From Pseudomonas sp. M47T1 (GTDB lineage Bacteria > Pseudomonadota > Gammaproteobacteria > Pseudomonadales > Pseudomonadaceae), in the NCBI RefSeq assembly GCF_000263855.1, contig NZ_AJWX01000001.1:62001-126000 (forward strand): a DNA stretch of 64,000 nucleotides, read 5' to 3'. Position 1 is the stretch's first letter, and each line of letters starts with the position of its first letter. Made by a program: the position numbers and the translations under genes. Below are positions 8,791 to 17,071 of the stretch, piece by piece. The notes beneath the pieces were generated by a model. It made no database searches and had not been told where the DNA came from. It saw only the letters and a list, made by a program, of their open reading frames with translations.

Positions 8791-9534
8791 TCAGCCAGCC
8801 AGGAACTTGCTGAGGAACTGCTGGGTGCGTTCTTGCCGAGGGTTGGCGAACAAGGCCTTCGCCTCGCCCTGTTCCACGATCACACCCTTGTCGAAGAACA
8901 CCACACGATTGGCCACGTCACGGGCAAAGGCCATTTCGTGGGTGACGATGATCATGGTGCGTTTCTCTTCAGCCAGGCTGCGAATGGTCGCCAGCACTTC
9001 GCCCACCAGTTCCGGGTCCAGCGCCGAGGTAGGTTCGTCGAACAAAATCACCTCCGGCTCCATGGCCAATGCGCGGGCAATGGCCACCCGTTGTTGCTGC
9101 CCGCCGGACAGTTTGCGCGGGTAGGCGTCTTCCTTGCCTGCCAGGCCCACCTTGGCCAGCAGCTTGCGGCCCAGGGCCTCGGCTTGCGCGCGTGGGGTCT
9201 TCTTGACCACCACCGGGCCTTCGACCACGTTTTGCAGCGCCGTGCGGTGCGGGAACAGGTTGAAGTTCTGGAACACGAAACCCACCTGCTGGCGCAGGCG
9301 GCGAATCAGCCCCTGTTGCTGGGCGATGCGGCTGAAGTCGATTTCGATGTCGCCCATGCGGATCCGTCCGCTGTCCGGGGTTTCCAGCAGGTTCAGGCAG
9401 CGCAGGAACGTGGTCTTGCCCGAGCCGCTGGGGCCGATGATGGCCACCACTTCGCCGGCGTCTACCTGCAGGTCGATGCCTTTGAGCACCGTGGTGCCGT
9501 TGAATTGCTTGGTCAGTTTTTCCACCACGATCAT
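8791..9534 (-). CDS. tcyN: Cystine ABC transporter ATPase
   Basis: A 247-residue polar-amino-acid-type ATPase. Walker A GPSGSGKT is at residues 34-41, LSGGQ at 142-146 and Walker B VILFDEP at 162-168. The DFSRIAQQQGLIRRLRQQVGFVFQ segment is typical of the cystine-specific TcyN/YecC branch. The ATG at 9534 is chosen because AGGAG lies upstream at good spacing; an earlier ATG at 9555 overlaps the permease gene and has no clear site. It drives L-cystine import with the permease and binding protein encoded just upstream, supplying cysteine sulfur. Confidence 0.9.
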   Translation of the reverse strand: MIVVEKLTKQFNGTTVLKGIDLQVDAGEVVAIIGPSGSGKTTFLRCLNLLETPDSGRIRMGDIEIDFSRIAQQQGLIRRLRQQVGFVFQNFNLFPHRTALQNVVEGPVVVKKTPRAQAEALGRKLLAKVGLAGKEDAYPRKLSGGQQQRVAIARALAMEPEVILFDEPTSALDPELVGEVLATIRSLAEEKRTMIIVTHEMAFARDVANRVVFFDKGVIVEQGEAKALFANPRQERTQQFLSKFLAG

Positions 9535-9538
9535 GGCG

Positions 9539-10207
9539 TCAGGACTCCTGGTCATGGCGGTTCACCCGTGCTTCAAGATGGTTCTGCAGCACTGACAGGG
9601 CACTGGCAAGTACCCAGTAGATCAGGGCTGCGGCCAGGTACATGGTGAACACTTCGAAGGTACGTGCGGTGATCAGTTGCGCCTGACGGAACAGTTCCGG
9701 CACTTGGATGGTGGCGGCCAGGGCGGTGTCCTTCACCAGTGAAATGAAGCTGTTGCCCAATGGCGGCAGGGCAGTGCGTGCGGCTTGCGGCAGAATAGCC
9801 CGGCGCAATGTCTGGCCGCGGGTCATGCCGATACTGGCTGCAGCTTCCCACTGGCCGCGGTCCACCGAGCTGATGGCGGCCCGCAGAATTTCACACACGT
9901 AGGCGGCCATGTTCAGCGAAAAGCCGATCAGGGCGGCCGGCAGTGGGTCCAGTTCGATACCGATCTGCGGCAGGCCGTAATAGATAACGAACAACTGCAC
10001 CAGCAACGGCGTGCCGCGAAAGAACGACACGTACACCCGCGAAATGCCGCGCAACATCATGAAGCGCGACAGCCGCATCAGCGCCAGGCCGAAGCCCAGC
10101 AGCAAACCGAAAAACATCCCGCCAAGGCTCAGCAGCACCGTGAACTCGGCACCCTTGAGCAGGAAAGGCGCTGAATCCAGCGCCAGTTTCAGACTGTCTT
10201 CGATCAT
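9539..10207 (-). CDS. tcyL: Cystine ABC transporter permease
   Basis: A 222-residue inner-membrane permease of the HisMQ type with about five membrane segments. The cytoplasmic coupling loop EAAASIGMTRGQTLRRAILPQAARTALPPLGN is the hallmark of polar amino-acid importers. Its ATG shares four bases (ATGA) with the stop of the binding-protein gene, and the ATPase gene follows after four bases, so the three form one operon. Length matches TcyL/YecS. It probably works as a homodimer moving cystine into the cytoplasm. Confidence 0.9.
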   Translation of the reverse strand: MIEDSLKLALDSAPFLLKGAEFTVLLSLGGMFFGLLLGFGLALMRLSRFMMLRGISRVYVSFFRGTPLLVQLFVIYYGLPQIGIELDPLPAALIGFSLNMAAYVCEILRAAISSVDRGQWEAAASIGMTRGQTLRRAILPQAARTALPPLGNSFISLVKDTALAATIQVPELFRQAQLITARTFEVFTMYLAAALIYWVLASALSVLQNHLEARVNRHDQES

Positions 10208-11001
10208 TTTGTCACGTCAGCGCCGAAGTACTTCTGCGACAGTTTGGCCAAGGTGCCATCGGCGCGCAGTTTGTCGATTGCCTTGTTGATGGCGTCCAGC
10301 AGTTCCGGTTCGCCCTTGCGCAGGGTCACGCCGGCTTCCTGTTTGGAGAAGGCCGGGCCCGAAACGGCCAGGGTGTCGTTGGTCTTGCTGATCAGTTCGA
10401 AGGCGGCCAGGCGGTCGACCAAAATGGCGTCAATGCGGCCAACGCGCAGGTCCTGGTACTTGGTGGGGTCGTCGTCGTAGGTCTTGACGATGGCGCCCGG
10501 CACGTTGTCCTTCAGCCACTGCTCGTAGTTGGTGCCCAGGCCTACGCCGACCTTCTTGCCGGTGAGGTCGTTGGCCGAGGCGATCTTGCCGGCGTCTTTC
10601 TTCTGGGTCAGGGCCTGGATGCCGGAAACAGTGTAGGGCTCGGAGAAGTCATACTTCTTCTTGCGCTCGTCGGAGATGGTCACCTGGTTGATGGCCACAT
10701 CCAGGCGCTTGGAGTCCACCGCGGCCAGAATGCCGTCCCACTTGGTTGGCTCCAGCTTGGCTTTCACACCCAGTTCCTTGGCCAGCGCCTGGGCGAACTC
10801 GACCTCGAAGCCGCTCAGCTTGCCGCTGTCGTCGACGAAGCTGAAGGGCGGGTAGGTACCTTCCAGGCCGACGCGGATCTCGCCGTTCTTCTTGATGGTA
10901 TCCAACTCGTCACCGGCCACGGCTTGGCCAATCAGTGCCGAACCCATGACCAGGCCCATGCTGGCGATGAGGAGATTGCGACGCAACGCAGAAAAAGTCA
11001 T
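10204..11001 (-). CDS. tcyJ: Cystine-binding periplasmic protein
   Basis: A 265-residue periplasmic solute-binding protein (SBP_bac_3 family). An N-terminal signal peptide of about 30 residues ends near GQAVAG. The family motif GTYPPFSFVDDSGKLSGFEVEFAQALAKEL follows, then the ligand-pocket region with FSEPYTVSG. It closely resembles FliY/TcyJ, which binds L-cystine and related diamino acids. The ATG at 11001 is preceded by GGGG; the ATG four codons earlier has no ribosome site. It leads the tcyJLN operon. The upstream 120 bases are strikingly AT-rich, as is usual for sulfur-starvation promoters. Confidence 0.88.
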   Translation of the reverse strand: MTFSALRRNLLIASMGLVMGSALIGQAVAGDELDTIKKNGEIRVGLEGTYPPFSFVDDSGKLSGFEVEFAQALAKELGVKAKLEPTKWDGILAAVDSKRLDVAINQVTISDERKKKYDFSEPYTVSGIQALTQKKDAGKIASANDLTGKKVGVGLGTNYEQWLKDNVPGAIVKTYDDDPTKYQDLRVGRIDAILVDRLAAFELISKTNDTLAVSGPAFSKQEAGVTLRKGEPELLDAINKAIDKLRADGTLAKLSQKYFGADVTK

Positions 11002-11028
11002 GTGAAGCCCCATGTTGTTGTGAGGGAA

Positions 11029-11110
11029 GGCAACGCATCCTTGCGTTGGAGGCGCAATTATCGCCGCCTGTCGTTATTGCTGAAAATAATAAAAAGTTTA
11101 TTTTTAATTT
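11029..11110 (-). promoter_or_regulatory. AT-rich promoter region of the cystine operon
   Basis: Between the desulfhydrase gene and tcyJ lies a run very rich in A and T (about 11078-11110) in otherwise GC-rich DNA, with a small hairpin AACGCA-TCCT-TGCGTT closer to the gene (11032-11047). This is the expected place for the promoter and a possible CysB-type site. No exact box is certain. Confidence 0.35.
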
Positions 11111-11122
11111 GTTGCGGGTATA

Positions 11123-12121
11123 TCAGTTTGACCAGATGCCCGGGTAGGCGAACAGCGCCGGGGCACCGCCGGTGTGCAGGAAAATCACCGGGCCGTGGCC
11201 GAAGCGCTGGCGGCCGATGCCGTCCAGCAGGCCGGCCATGGCCTTGCCGGTGTAGACCGGGTCCAGCAGCAGGCCTTCCTGGTTGGCCACCAGCTTTATC
11301 GCCGATAACGTGCCGGCGTTGGGTTCACCATAGCGCGGGCCGAAGAATTCATCCCACAGGGTTACCTTGAAGCGGTCGGGCAGTGGCACGCCCAGCAGCT
11401 CGGCAGTGCGTTCGGCGAGGCCTTGCACCTTGGGCGCCTGGGTTTCTTCGGGGCGTGACACGGTGACGCCGATTACGGGCAACTGCGGCAGCGACTCGCT
11501 CAGGCCCAGGGCCAAGCCGCTGTGGGTGCCGGCGCTGCCGGAAGCCAGTACCACGGCAGCGAAGTCCAGGCCCGTGGCCTTGATCTGCTCGGCCAGCTCC
11601 AGGCCGGCGCGCACGTAGCCCAGGGCGCCCAGCGCGTTGGAGCCGCCGATGGGCACCAGGTACGGCTTGCGGCCGCTGTCGGCCAGGCGCAATGCCAGGG
11701 CTTGCAGCTGTGCGTCGGCGTTGTCCAGGTTCTCCACCAGCTCCACCTTGGCGTCGAACAGGTCCAGCAGCAGGCGGTTGCCGTTGCCCAGGTAGTTGCT
11801 GTCGTCGGTGGCGATGGGGTTTTCCAGCAGGGCCACGCAGCCCAGGCCCAGCTTGGCGGCGATGGCGGCAGTCTGGCGCACGTGGTTGGACTGGATGGCG
11901 CCGGCGGTGACCAGGGTGTCGCAGCCCTGGGCCAGGGCGTCGGCGGCCAGGTATTCGAGTTTGCGCAACTTGTTGCCGCCCATGGCCAGCGGAGTCAGGT
12001 CGTCACGCTTGACGTAGATATCGCGGCCAACCCACTGGGACAGTCGCTCGAGTTTTTCCAGTGCGGTGGGCGCACCGAGCAGTTCGAGGCGGGGGAAGCG
12101 GGCAAGCGATTGCGTGATCAT
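11123..12121 (-). CDS. dcyD: D-cysteine desulfhydrase
   Basis: A 332-residue PLP enzyme of fold type II (ACC deaminase/DcyD family). The PLP lysine is K51 in [11 protein letters not shown], followed by SNHVRQTAA, and the phosphate loop [12 protein letters not shown] is visible. It converts D-cysteine to pyruvate, sulfide and ammonia in the cytoplasm. The ATG at 12121 gives the family length. It lies upstream of and co-oriented with the cystine importer, as in enteric bacteria where the yedO/dcyD gene is next to fliY-yecSC. D-cysteine from imported cystine would thus be detoxified and its sulfur recovered. ACC deaminase activity is a less likely alternative. Confidence 0.88.
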   Translation of the reverse strand: MITQSLARFPRLELLGAPTALEKLERLSQWVGRDIYVKRDDLTPLAMGGNKLRKLEYLAADALAQGCDTLVTAGAIQSNHVRQTAAIAAKLGLGCVALLENPIATDDSNYLGNGNRLLLDLFDAKVELVENLDNADAQLQALALRLADSGRKPYLVPIGGSNALGALGYVRAGLELAEQIKATGLDFAAVVLASGSAGTHSGLALGLSESLPQLPVIGVTVSRPEETQAPKVQGLAERTAELLGVPLPDRFKVTLWDEFFGPRYGEPNAGTLSAIKLVANQEGLLLDPVYTGKAMAGLLDGIGRQRFGHGPVIFLHTGGAPALFAYPGIWSN

Positions 12122-12432
12122 GGGGATTCCGGTGGGTGGGGGAAACAGGACTATAGGCAGCCGCTGATGGGTGAGCAACCCTGTGCTGTGCTGGGAGCGG
12201 GCTCTGCCTGCGGGACCGTGGTGTTCTTTTCGCGGGGAGAACCCGCTCCCACGGGACGGGTGAGCTCCCACCAGGTCGAGGGTTTCCCACAAGAGCCCCT
12301 CTGTAAGGAAAGGAACACCCGCCCTGCCTTATGTTCATAACTTCACCATCCATCAGAATCCGTTCTTTTTGCGGTGCGACAATCTACCGTAGAGTGGGCG
12401 CCGATCAGGCGGCCCTTTCAGGAGTACCCATT
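12122..12432. other. Intergenic region between dcyD and epsC
   Basis: This 311-base gap separates divergent genes. It holds a degenerate REP palindrome (12192-12252) and otherwise only unremarkable sequence where both promoters must lie. No RNA gene or small coding region was recognised. Confidence 0.6.
12192..12252. repeat. REP palindrome, degenerate
   Basis: Arms GGGAGCGGGCTCTGCCTGCG and CGCGGGGAGAACCCGCTCCC flank a short TTCTTTT-type centre. It belongs to the main REP family of this window but has several mismatches. Confidence 0.75.
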
Positions 12433-13368
12433 GTGAGCGACAAACCCCAAGGGCCCAACGGCCACTGGCAACTGCAGTCCATCGTTGGCCAGTTACGCGG
12501 TGCGCGCGAGCAGTGGCGCAGTGCGAATGGGCGCAGCAGCGGCGAGCAGGGTGGGCGGCAATTGCCTTCGCGCGAGGCGGTGCGCTGCATTCTCGAACAA
12601 TTGTGCGGCGCGTTGTTCCCCATGCGCCTGGGCCCGGTGGACCTGCGCGAGGAAAGCGAGGACTTCTACGTCGGCCACACCCTGGACGCCGCGCTCAATG
12701 CGCTGCTGGCCCAGGCCCGGCTGGAGCTGCGCTACGCCGCCCGCCATCAGCAAGCCCAGGAAGATGTGGACGCCCACGCCCTGGCGCTGATCCAGGGCTT
12801 CGCCGCAGCCTTGCCGCAGCTGCGCATTTTGCTGGACACCGACGTGCTGGCGGCCTACCACGGCGACCCGGCGGCGCGCAGCGTGGATGAAGTGCTGCTG
12901 TGCTACCCCGGTATCCTCGCCGTCATTCATCACCGCCTGGCGCATCACCTGTACCGTGCTGGCCTGCCATTGCTGGCGCGCATCAGCTCGGAGCTGGCGC
13001 ATTCGGCCACCGGCATCGACATTCACCCCGGCGCACAGATCGGCCCCAGCTTCTTCATCGACCATGGCACCGGCGTGGTCATCGGCGAGACGGCGATAAT
13101 TGGCGAACGGGTGCGCATCTACCAGGCCGTGACCCTGGGCGCCAAGCGTTTCCCGGCGGACGAGTCGGGGCAGTTGCAGAAAGGCCACCCGCGTCACCCG
13201 ATTGTCGAGGACGATGTGGTGATCTATGCCGGGGCGACCATTCTGGGGCGCATCACCATTGGCAAGGGCTCCACCATCGGCGGCAATGTGTGGCTGACGC
13301 GCAATGTGGCGGCCGGCAGCAACCTGACCCAGGCCAATCTGCAGCACGATGACGGCACCCAGAAATAA
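12433..13368 (+). CDS. epsC: Serine O-acetyltransferase EpsC
   Basis: A 311-residue enzyme that makes O-acetyl-L-serine from L-serine and acetyl-CoA, the carbon skeleton for cysteine synthesis. The N-terminal half is helical. From about residue 190 runs the left-handed beta-helix of hexapeptide repeats, with H190, HPGAQIG (198-204), the IDHGTGVVIGE segment with H211, and the LGAKRFP loop. The start is a GTG with AGGAG eight bases upstream; the sequence before it is not protein-like. It is longer at the N-terminus than E. coli CysE, as is typical for EpsC. Placement beside cystine uptake and D-cysteine breakdown fits a cysteine-supply cluster. Confidence 0.9.
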   Translation: MSDKPQGPNGHWQLQSIVGQLRGAREQWRSANGRSSGEQGGRQLPSREAVRCILEQLCGALFPMRLGPVDLREESEDFYVGHTLDAALNALLAQARLELRYAARHQQAQEDVDAHALALIQGFAAALPQLRILLDTDVLAAYHGDPAARSVDEVLLCYPGILAVIHHRLAHHLYRAGLPLLARISSELAHSATGIDIHPGAQIGPSFFIDHGTGVVIGETAIIGERVRIYQAVTLGAKRFPADESGQLQKGHPRHPIVEDDVVIYAGATILGRITIGKGSTIGGNVWLTRNVAAGSNLTQANLQHDDGTQK

Positions 13369-13390
13369 CCTCTAATTCCAATTTTGCTGC

Positions 13391-13479
13391 TGTGGGAGCG
13401 GGCTCTGCCCGCGAAGGCCACACTGCGGGTTGACTGATACACCGCAGCGTTCTCTTCGCGGGCAGAGCCCGCTCCCACA
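13391..13479. repeat. REP pair (inverted) after epsC
   Basis: Arm TGTGGGAGCGGGCTCTGCCC and its near perfect reverse copy enclose about 40 bases that contain GATACACCGC. This is the canonical inverted REP pair seen at several operon ends in this window. Confidence 0.9.
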
Positions 13480-13559
13480 GACGCCGCTTCCACATCTCAC
13501 AGCAGTCGATTTTTAAAGGCGCCGGGGCGCCCGGTTTGGTCTGGAGTGGCCATCTGTGG

Positions 13560-13585
13560 TTAAATTGAACGGTTGTTCAATTTAA
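13560..13585. promoter_or_regulatory. Perfect inverted repeat, probable BetI-type operator
   Basis: Arms TTAAATTGAAC and GTTCAATTTAA are exact reverse complements around GGTT. TTGAAC...GTTCAA symmetry resembles sites of BetI, the choline-sensing TetR repressor (from memory). It lies 91 bases before the BCCT transporter start, where a repressor would act. No betI gene is nearby. Confidence 0.65.
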
Positions 13586-13676
13586 AAGATGTTCGCGTTC
13601 CGCGTTCTACAGGAGGTCATCCCTTGCTGAAAACGCTCTATTCAGCTGTTTTCCCGCCTTTCGAGGTGCACTGCCC

Positions 13677-15680
13677 ATGAGTGCCTCGTCTTCTCCCGCC
13701 AGCGGCAATGTCCGCATGAACCCTCCGGTGTTCTACTTCGCCGCCAGCTTCATCCTGCTGTTTGGCATTGTCGTCATCGCGTTCCCGCAGCAAGCCGGGG
13801 CGTGGCTTAACGCCGCACAGGCCTGGGCCGCCAACACCGTTGGCTGGTATTACATGTTGGCCATGACCCTGTATCTGGTCTTCGTGGTGGTCACCGCCTT
13901 GTCTGGCTACGGCAAGATCAAGCTCGGTGCCGACCACGACGAGCCCGAATTCAGTTACCTGTCGTGGGCCGGCATGCTGTTCGCCGCCGGCATCAGCATT
14001 ACCCTGTTTTTCTTCTGCGTCTCCGAACCCCTGACCCACATGCTTACCCCGCCACAAGGCGAGGGCGGCACGCAGGCGGCTGCGCGCCAGGCCATGCAGT
14101 TGCTGTTCCTGCACTGGGGCCTGCACGGTTGGGGTGTGTTCGCCTTCGTGGGGATGGCGCTGGCGTATTTCGCCTACCGGCATAACCTGCCGCTGGCGCT
14201 GCGCTCGGCGTTGTTCCCGCTGATCGGCAAGCGCATCAACGGCCCCATCGGCTACGCCGTGGACGGCTTCGGCATCATCGCCACGGTGTTCGGCCTGGGC
14301 GCCGACATGGGCTTTGGCGTGCTGCACCTCAATTCCGGCCTGGACATCCTGTTCGGCGTGCCGCACACCCAGTGGGTGCAGGTCATCCTGATCACGCTGA
14401 TGATGGGCGCGGCGATCATCGTCGCCGTGTCCGGCGTGGACAAGGGCGTGCGGGTGATGTCCGACATCAACATGCTGCTGGCTGTGGCGCTGCTGCTGTT
14501 CGTGCTGTTCGCCGGGCCTACCCAGCACCTGCTGACCACGCTGATCCAGAACGTGGGCGACTACCTGGGGGCGCTGCCCACCAAGAGCTTCGATGTCTAC
14601 GCCTACGACAAACCCAGCGACTGGTTGGGCAACTGGACGGTGTTCTACTGGGCCTGGTGGATAGCCTGGGCGCCATTCGTGGGGCTGTTCATCGCGCGTA
14701 TTTCCCGTGGCCGCACCATTCGCGAGTTCGTTTTCGGCGTGCTGCTGATCCCGCTGGGCTTTACCCTGGCGTGGATGTCGATCTTCGGGAACAGCGCCAT
14801 CGACATGGTGCTCAACCACGGTATGACCGCCCTGGGCCAGTCGGCGCTGGCCGACCCGGCCAAGACCCTGTACCTGCTGTTGCAGACCTACCCGTGGAGC
14901 CGCGAAGTGATCGCCGTCACGGTGTTCATTAGCTTCGTGTTCTTCGTGACCTCGGCAGACTCCGGCACCGTGGTGCTGTCGACTCTGTCCGCCCGCGGTG
15001 GCAACGCCGACGAAGACGGGCCCAAGTGGCTGCGCGTGTTCTGGGGCGTGATGACTGCCGTCATCACCAGTGGCCTGCTGTTCGCGGGCAGCATCGATTC
15101 GCTGAAGTCCGCGGTGGTACTGACGTCGCTGCCGTTCTCGCTGATCCTGCTGGCCATGATGTGGGGCCTGCACAAGGCGTTCTACCTGGAGTCCCAGCGC
15201 AAGATCGCGCAGATGTACTCCCTGGCACCGGTGGCCACCAACAGCCGTCGCGGGCGAGGCGGCTGGCGTCAGCGCCTGGGCCAGGCCGTGCACTTCCCAT
15301 CGCGCGACGAGGTGTACCGTTTCATGGACACCCTGGTGCGCCCGGCGATCGAGGAAGTCTCGGCGGTGTTCACCGAGAAGGGCCTCAAGGTCGTCACCCA
15401 GGAAGACCTCAGCCACGACCAGGTCAGCCTGGAAATCGGCCACGGCGAAGAGCGCCCGTTCATCTACCAGGTGCAGATGCGCGGCTACTTCACGCCGTCG
15501 TTCGCCCGTGGCGGCATGGGCACCAAGGAGTTGAAGAACCGCCGTTACTACCGCGCCGAGGTGCATCTGGCCGAGGGTAGCCAGGACTATGACCTGGTGG
15601 GTTACACCCGTGAGCAGGTGATTAACGACATCCTCGATCAATACGAGCGGCACATGCAGTTCCTGCATATGGTGCGCTGA
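13677..15680 (+). CDS. betT: BCCT-family choline/betaine transporter
   Basis: A 667-residue secondary transporter of the betaine-choline-carnitine family with 12 predicted membrane helices. The family signature WTVFYWAWWIAWAPFVGLFIARISRG is at about residues 321-346, and the ion-site region GMLFAAGISITLFF is also present. A long soluble C-terminal tail of about 140 residues begins after the last helix; this is characteristic of BetT types, where the tail senses osmolarity. It probably imports choline with sodium or protons. GAGG lies upstream of the ATG. The BetI-like palindrome upstream suggests choline-responsive repression. BetT1/BetT2/BetT3-level assignment is not possible here. Confidence 0.88.
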   Translation: MSASSSPASGNVRMNPPVFYFAASFILLFGIVVIAFPQQAGAWLNAAQAWAANTVGWYYMLAMTLYLVFVVVTALSGYGKIKLGADHDEPEFSYLSWAGMLFAAGISITLFFFCVSEPLTHMLTPPQGEGGTQAAARQAMQLLFLHWGLHGWGVFAFVGMALAYFAYRHNLPLALRSALFPLIGKRINGPIGYAVDGFGIIATVFGLGADMGFGVLHLNSGLDILFGVPHTQWVQVILITLMMGAAIIVAVSGVDKGVRVMSDINMLLAVALLLFVLFAGPTQHLLTTLIQNVGDYLGALPTKSFDVYAYDKPSDWLGNWTVFYWAWWIAWAPFVGLFIARISRGRTIREFVFGVLLIPLGFTLAWMSIFGNSAIDMVLNHGMTALGQSALADPAKTLYLLLQTYPWSREVIAVTVFISFVFFVTSADSGTVVLSTLSARGGNADEDGPKWLRVFWGVMTAVITSGLLFAGSIDSLKSAVVLTSLPFSLILLAMMWGLHKAFYLESQRKIAQMYSLAPVATNSRRGRGGWRQRLGQAVHFPSRDEVYRFMDTLVRPAIEEVSAVFTEKGLKVVTQEDLSHDQVSLEIGHGEERPFIYQVQMRGYFTPSFARGGMGTKELKNRRYYRAEVHLAEGSQDYDLVGYTREQVINDILDQYERHMQFLHMVR

Positions 15681-15703
15681 CCCAGGAAGATGCTCACGCC
15701 CCC

Positions 15704-15792
15704 TGTGGGACCGGGCGAAGCTCGGGAAGCAGCCACCGCGGTTTTTTCAGGTAGCGCGCGTTGGCCTTTTCCCGAGCTTCACACCCGCCTTT
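15704..15792. repeat. REP-like pair, GGGAAGCAG family
   Basis: TGTGGGACCGGGCGAAGCTC is followed 40 bases later by TTTTCCCGAGCTTCACACCC, an inverted partner. It lies between the convergent transporter and LacI-type genes. The same core recurs near 666 and 22809. Confidence 0.7.
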
Positions 15793-15830
15793 AGCGATGG
15801 TGAGAGCCGCCAGGTTGCGGCCCCACATGG

Positions 15831-16856
15831 CTAGGCGCTTTCGCGTTCTACCAGCCGGCACTCCAGCAGATTCAGGCGCTCAACGTCCACCTCCCCCAGA
15901 CTCTCCAACACCCGCGTCGCTGCCAACACCCCAATCTCCAGCGCCGGCGGTTTGATGGTGGTCAGGCTCGGCATCAGCATCTCGGCAAACGGATAATCGC
16001 CAAACCCCACCACTGCGCAATCCTCAGGGATCTTCACCCCCGCCCGCTGCCCTGCCAGCAACCCACCGGCCGCCAGGTTGTCGTTGGCAAAGATGATCGC
16101 CTGGGGCGGCGGCTGGCTGGCCATCAGCGCCTGCATGGCCTGCTTGCCCGCCTCAAACGGTGCAAGCCCTTCCTGCGGGGCATACACCTGCGGTTCAAGG
16201 CCCAGTTCAGCCATGGCCGCGCTGTAACCGTCACGTCGCTCCAGGGCACTGAAGTCCCCGGCTGCACTGTTCTGCACGAAGGCGATGCGCCGGTAGCCCT
16301 TGCCATGCAGGTACCGCGCGGCTGTGACGCCCACCTGGAAGTGGGAAAAGCCGATCTGGATCGGGCTGCGCTCGGGCCGGTAGTCCCAGGTCTCGATCAG
16401 CGGGATGTCCGCCTCGGCGATCATCTTTTCCGTGGCCTCACTGTGAAAGTGGCTGGTCAGCACCAGCGCCGCCGGTGACCAGCCCAGGAAGGCGCGCACG
16501 GCGCTTTCTTCCTGGTCCACGGAAAAGTAACTGGACGCCAGCAGCAGTTGGTAACCATGGCGGCTCAGGGTGTCGCTGAAGCCCTGGATGGTGTTGGCGA
16601 AGATCGGCCCGGAGATGTTGGGTATCACCATGCCGACGATCTTGCCCCGCGCCGACGCCAGTCCCCCGGCCACCAGGTTGGGCACGTAGCCCAGTTCATT
16701 GACGACGGCAGCAATGCGTTCACGGCGCTCGGGCGACACCTGGTCGGGCTGGTTGAAATAGCGCGACACGGTGATGGCTGACACGCCGGCCTGCTTGGCC
16801 ACGGTGTTCAATGTCACGCGCCCGGCGCCCCGGCGTTTGCGCTTGTCGTCGCTCAC
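15831..16856 (-). CDS. LacI-family transcriptional regulator
   Basis: A 341-residue repressor. The N-terminal helix-turn-helix with hinge covers about residues 14-70 (VTLNTVAKQAGVSAITVSRY), followed by a periplasmic-binding-protein-like sensor domain beginning GMVIPNISGPIFANT. Overall it resembles the gluconate-repressor (GntR) branch of LacI proteins, whose ligands are sugars or sugar acids. It is divergent from the TonB receptor gene, and a perfect 14-base LacI-type palindrome lies between them, 86 bases from its own start. It therefore probably represses itself and the receptor/monooxygenase module until a sugar-like ligand appears (inference). Confidence 0.9.
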   Translation of the reverse strand: MSDDKRKRRGAGRVTLNTVAKQAGVSAITVSRYFNQPDQVSPERRERIAAVVNELGYVPNLVAGGLASARGKIVGMVIPNISGPIFANTIQGFSDTLSRHGYQLLLASSYFSVDQEESAVRAFLGWSPAALVLTSHFHSEATEKMIAEADIPLIETWDYRPERSPIQIGFSHFQVGVTAARYLHGKGYRRIAFVQNSAAGDFSALERRDGYSAAMAELGLEPQVYAPQEGLAPFEAGKQAMQALMASQPPPQAIIFANDNLAAGGLLAGQRAGVKIPEDCAVVGFGDYPFAEMLMPSLTTIKPPALEIGVLAATRVLESLGEVDVERLNLLECRLVERESA

Positions 16857-16941
16857 GCATTGCTCCTCATAAAACTTAAAAGCATATAAAAGTAATTTTT
16901 CAGTATTGGACGGTCTATGTATGCATTGCCGATACTTTCGA

Positions 16942-16955
16942 TGTTAGCGCTAACA
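16942..16955. promoter_or_regulatory. LacI-family operator
   Basis: TGTTAGCGCTAACA is a perfect 14-base palindrome with the central CG that LacI-family hinge helices recognise. It is in the divergent region, 86 bases from the regulator start and 116 bases before the receptor start, suiting control of both promoters. Confidence 0.75.
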
Positions 16956-17071
16956 AAGTGCTTTGTCTGCTACTCGCTCGAGCGAATGCCCACGACACCT
17001 TTCTGCGAAACGACAGACGCAGTGGCCGCAGAGCCACGGCCAGGGCCACAACCTTCGAGCAGGGCATCGAC

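Larger units (their letters stand above)
13369..13676. other. Intergenic region with REP and palindromic operator
   Basis: This 308-base gap holds a full REP palindrome (13391-13479) next to the epsC stop and a 26-base BetI-like inverted repeat (13560-13585) upstream of the transporter gene. No further gene was seen. Confidence 0.7.

Noticed and set aside
704..12121. The accessory sulfur region as an integrated mobile element
   Set aside because: No integrase, transposase, tRNA target or direct-repeat ends were found; composition looks like the rest.
13638..15668. A 676-codon minus-strand open frame opposite the BCCT gene
   Set aside because: The plus-strand transporter has full family motifs; the antisense product is Q/H/G-rich and not protein-like.
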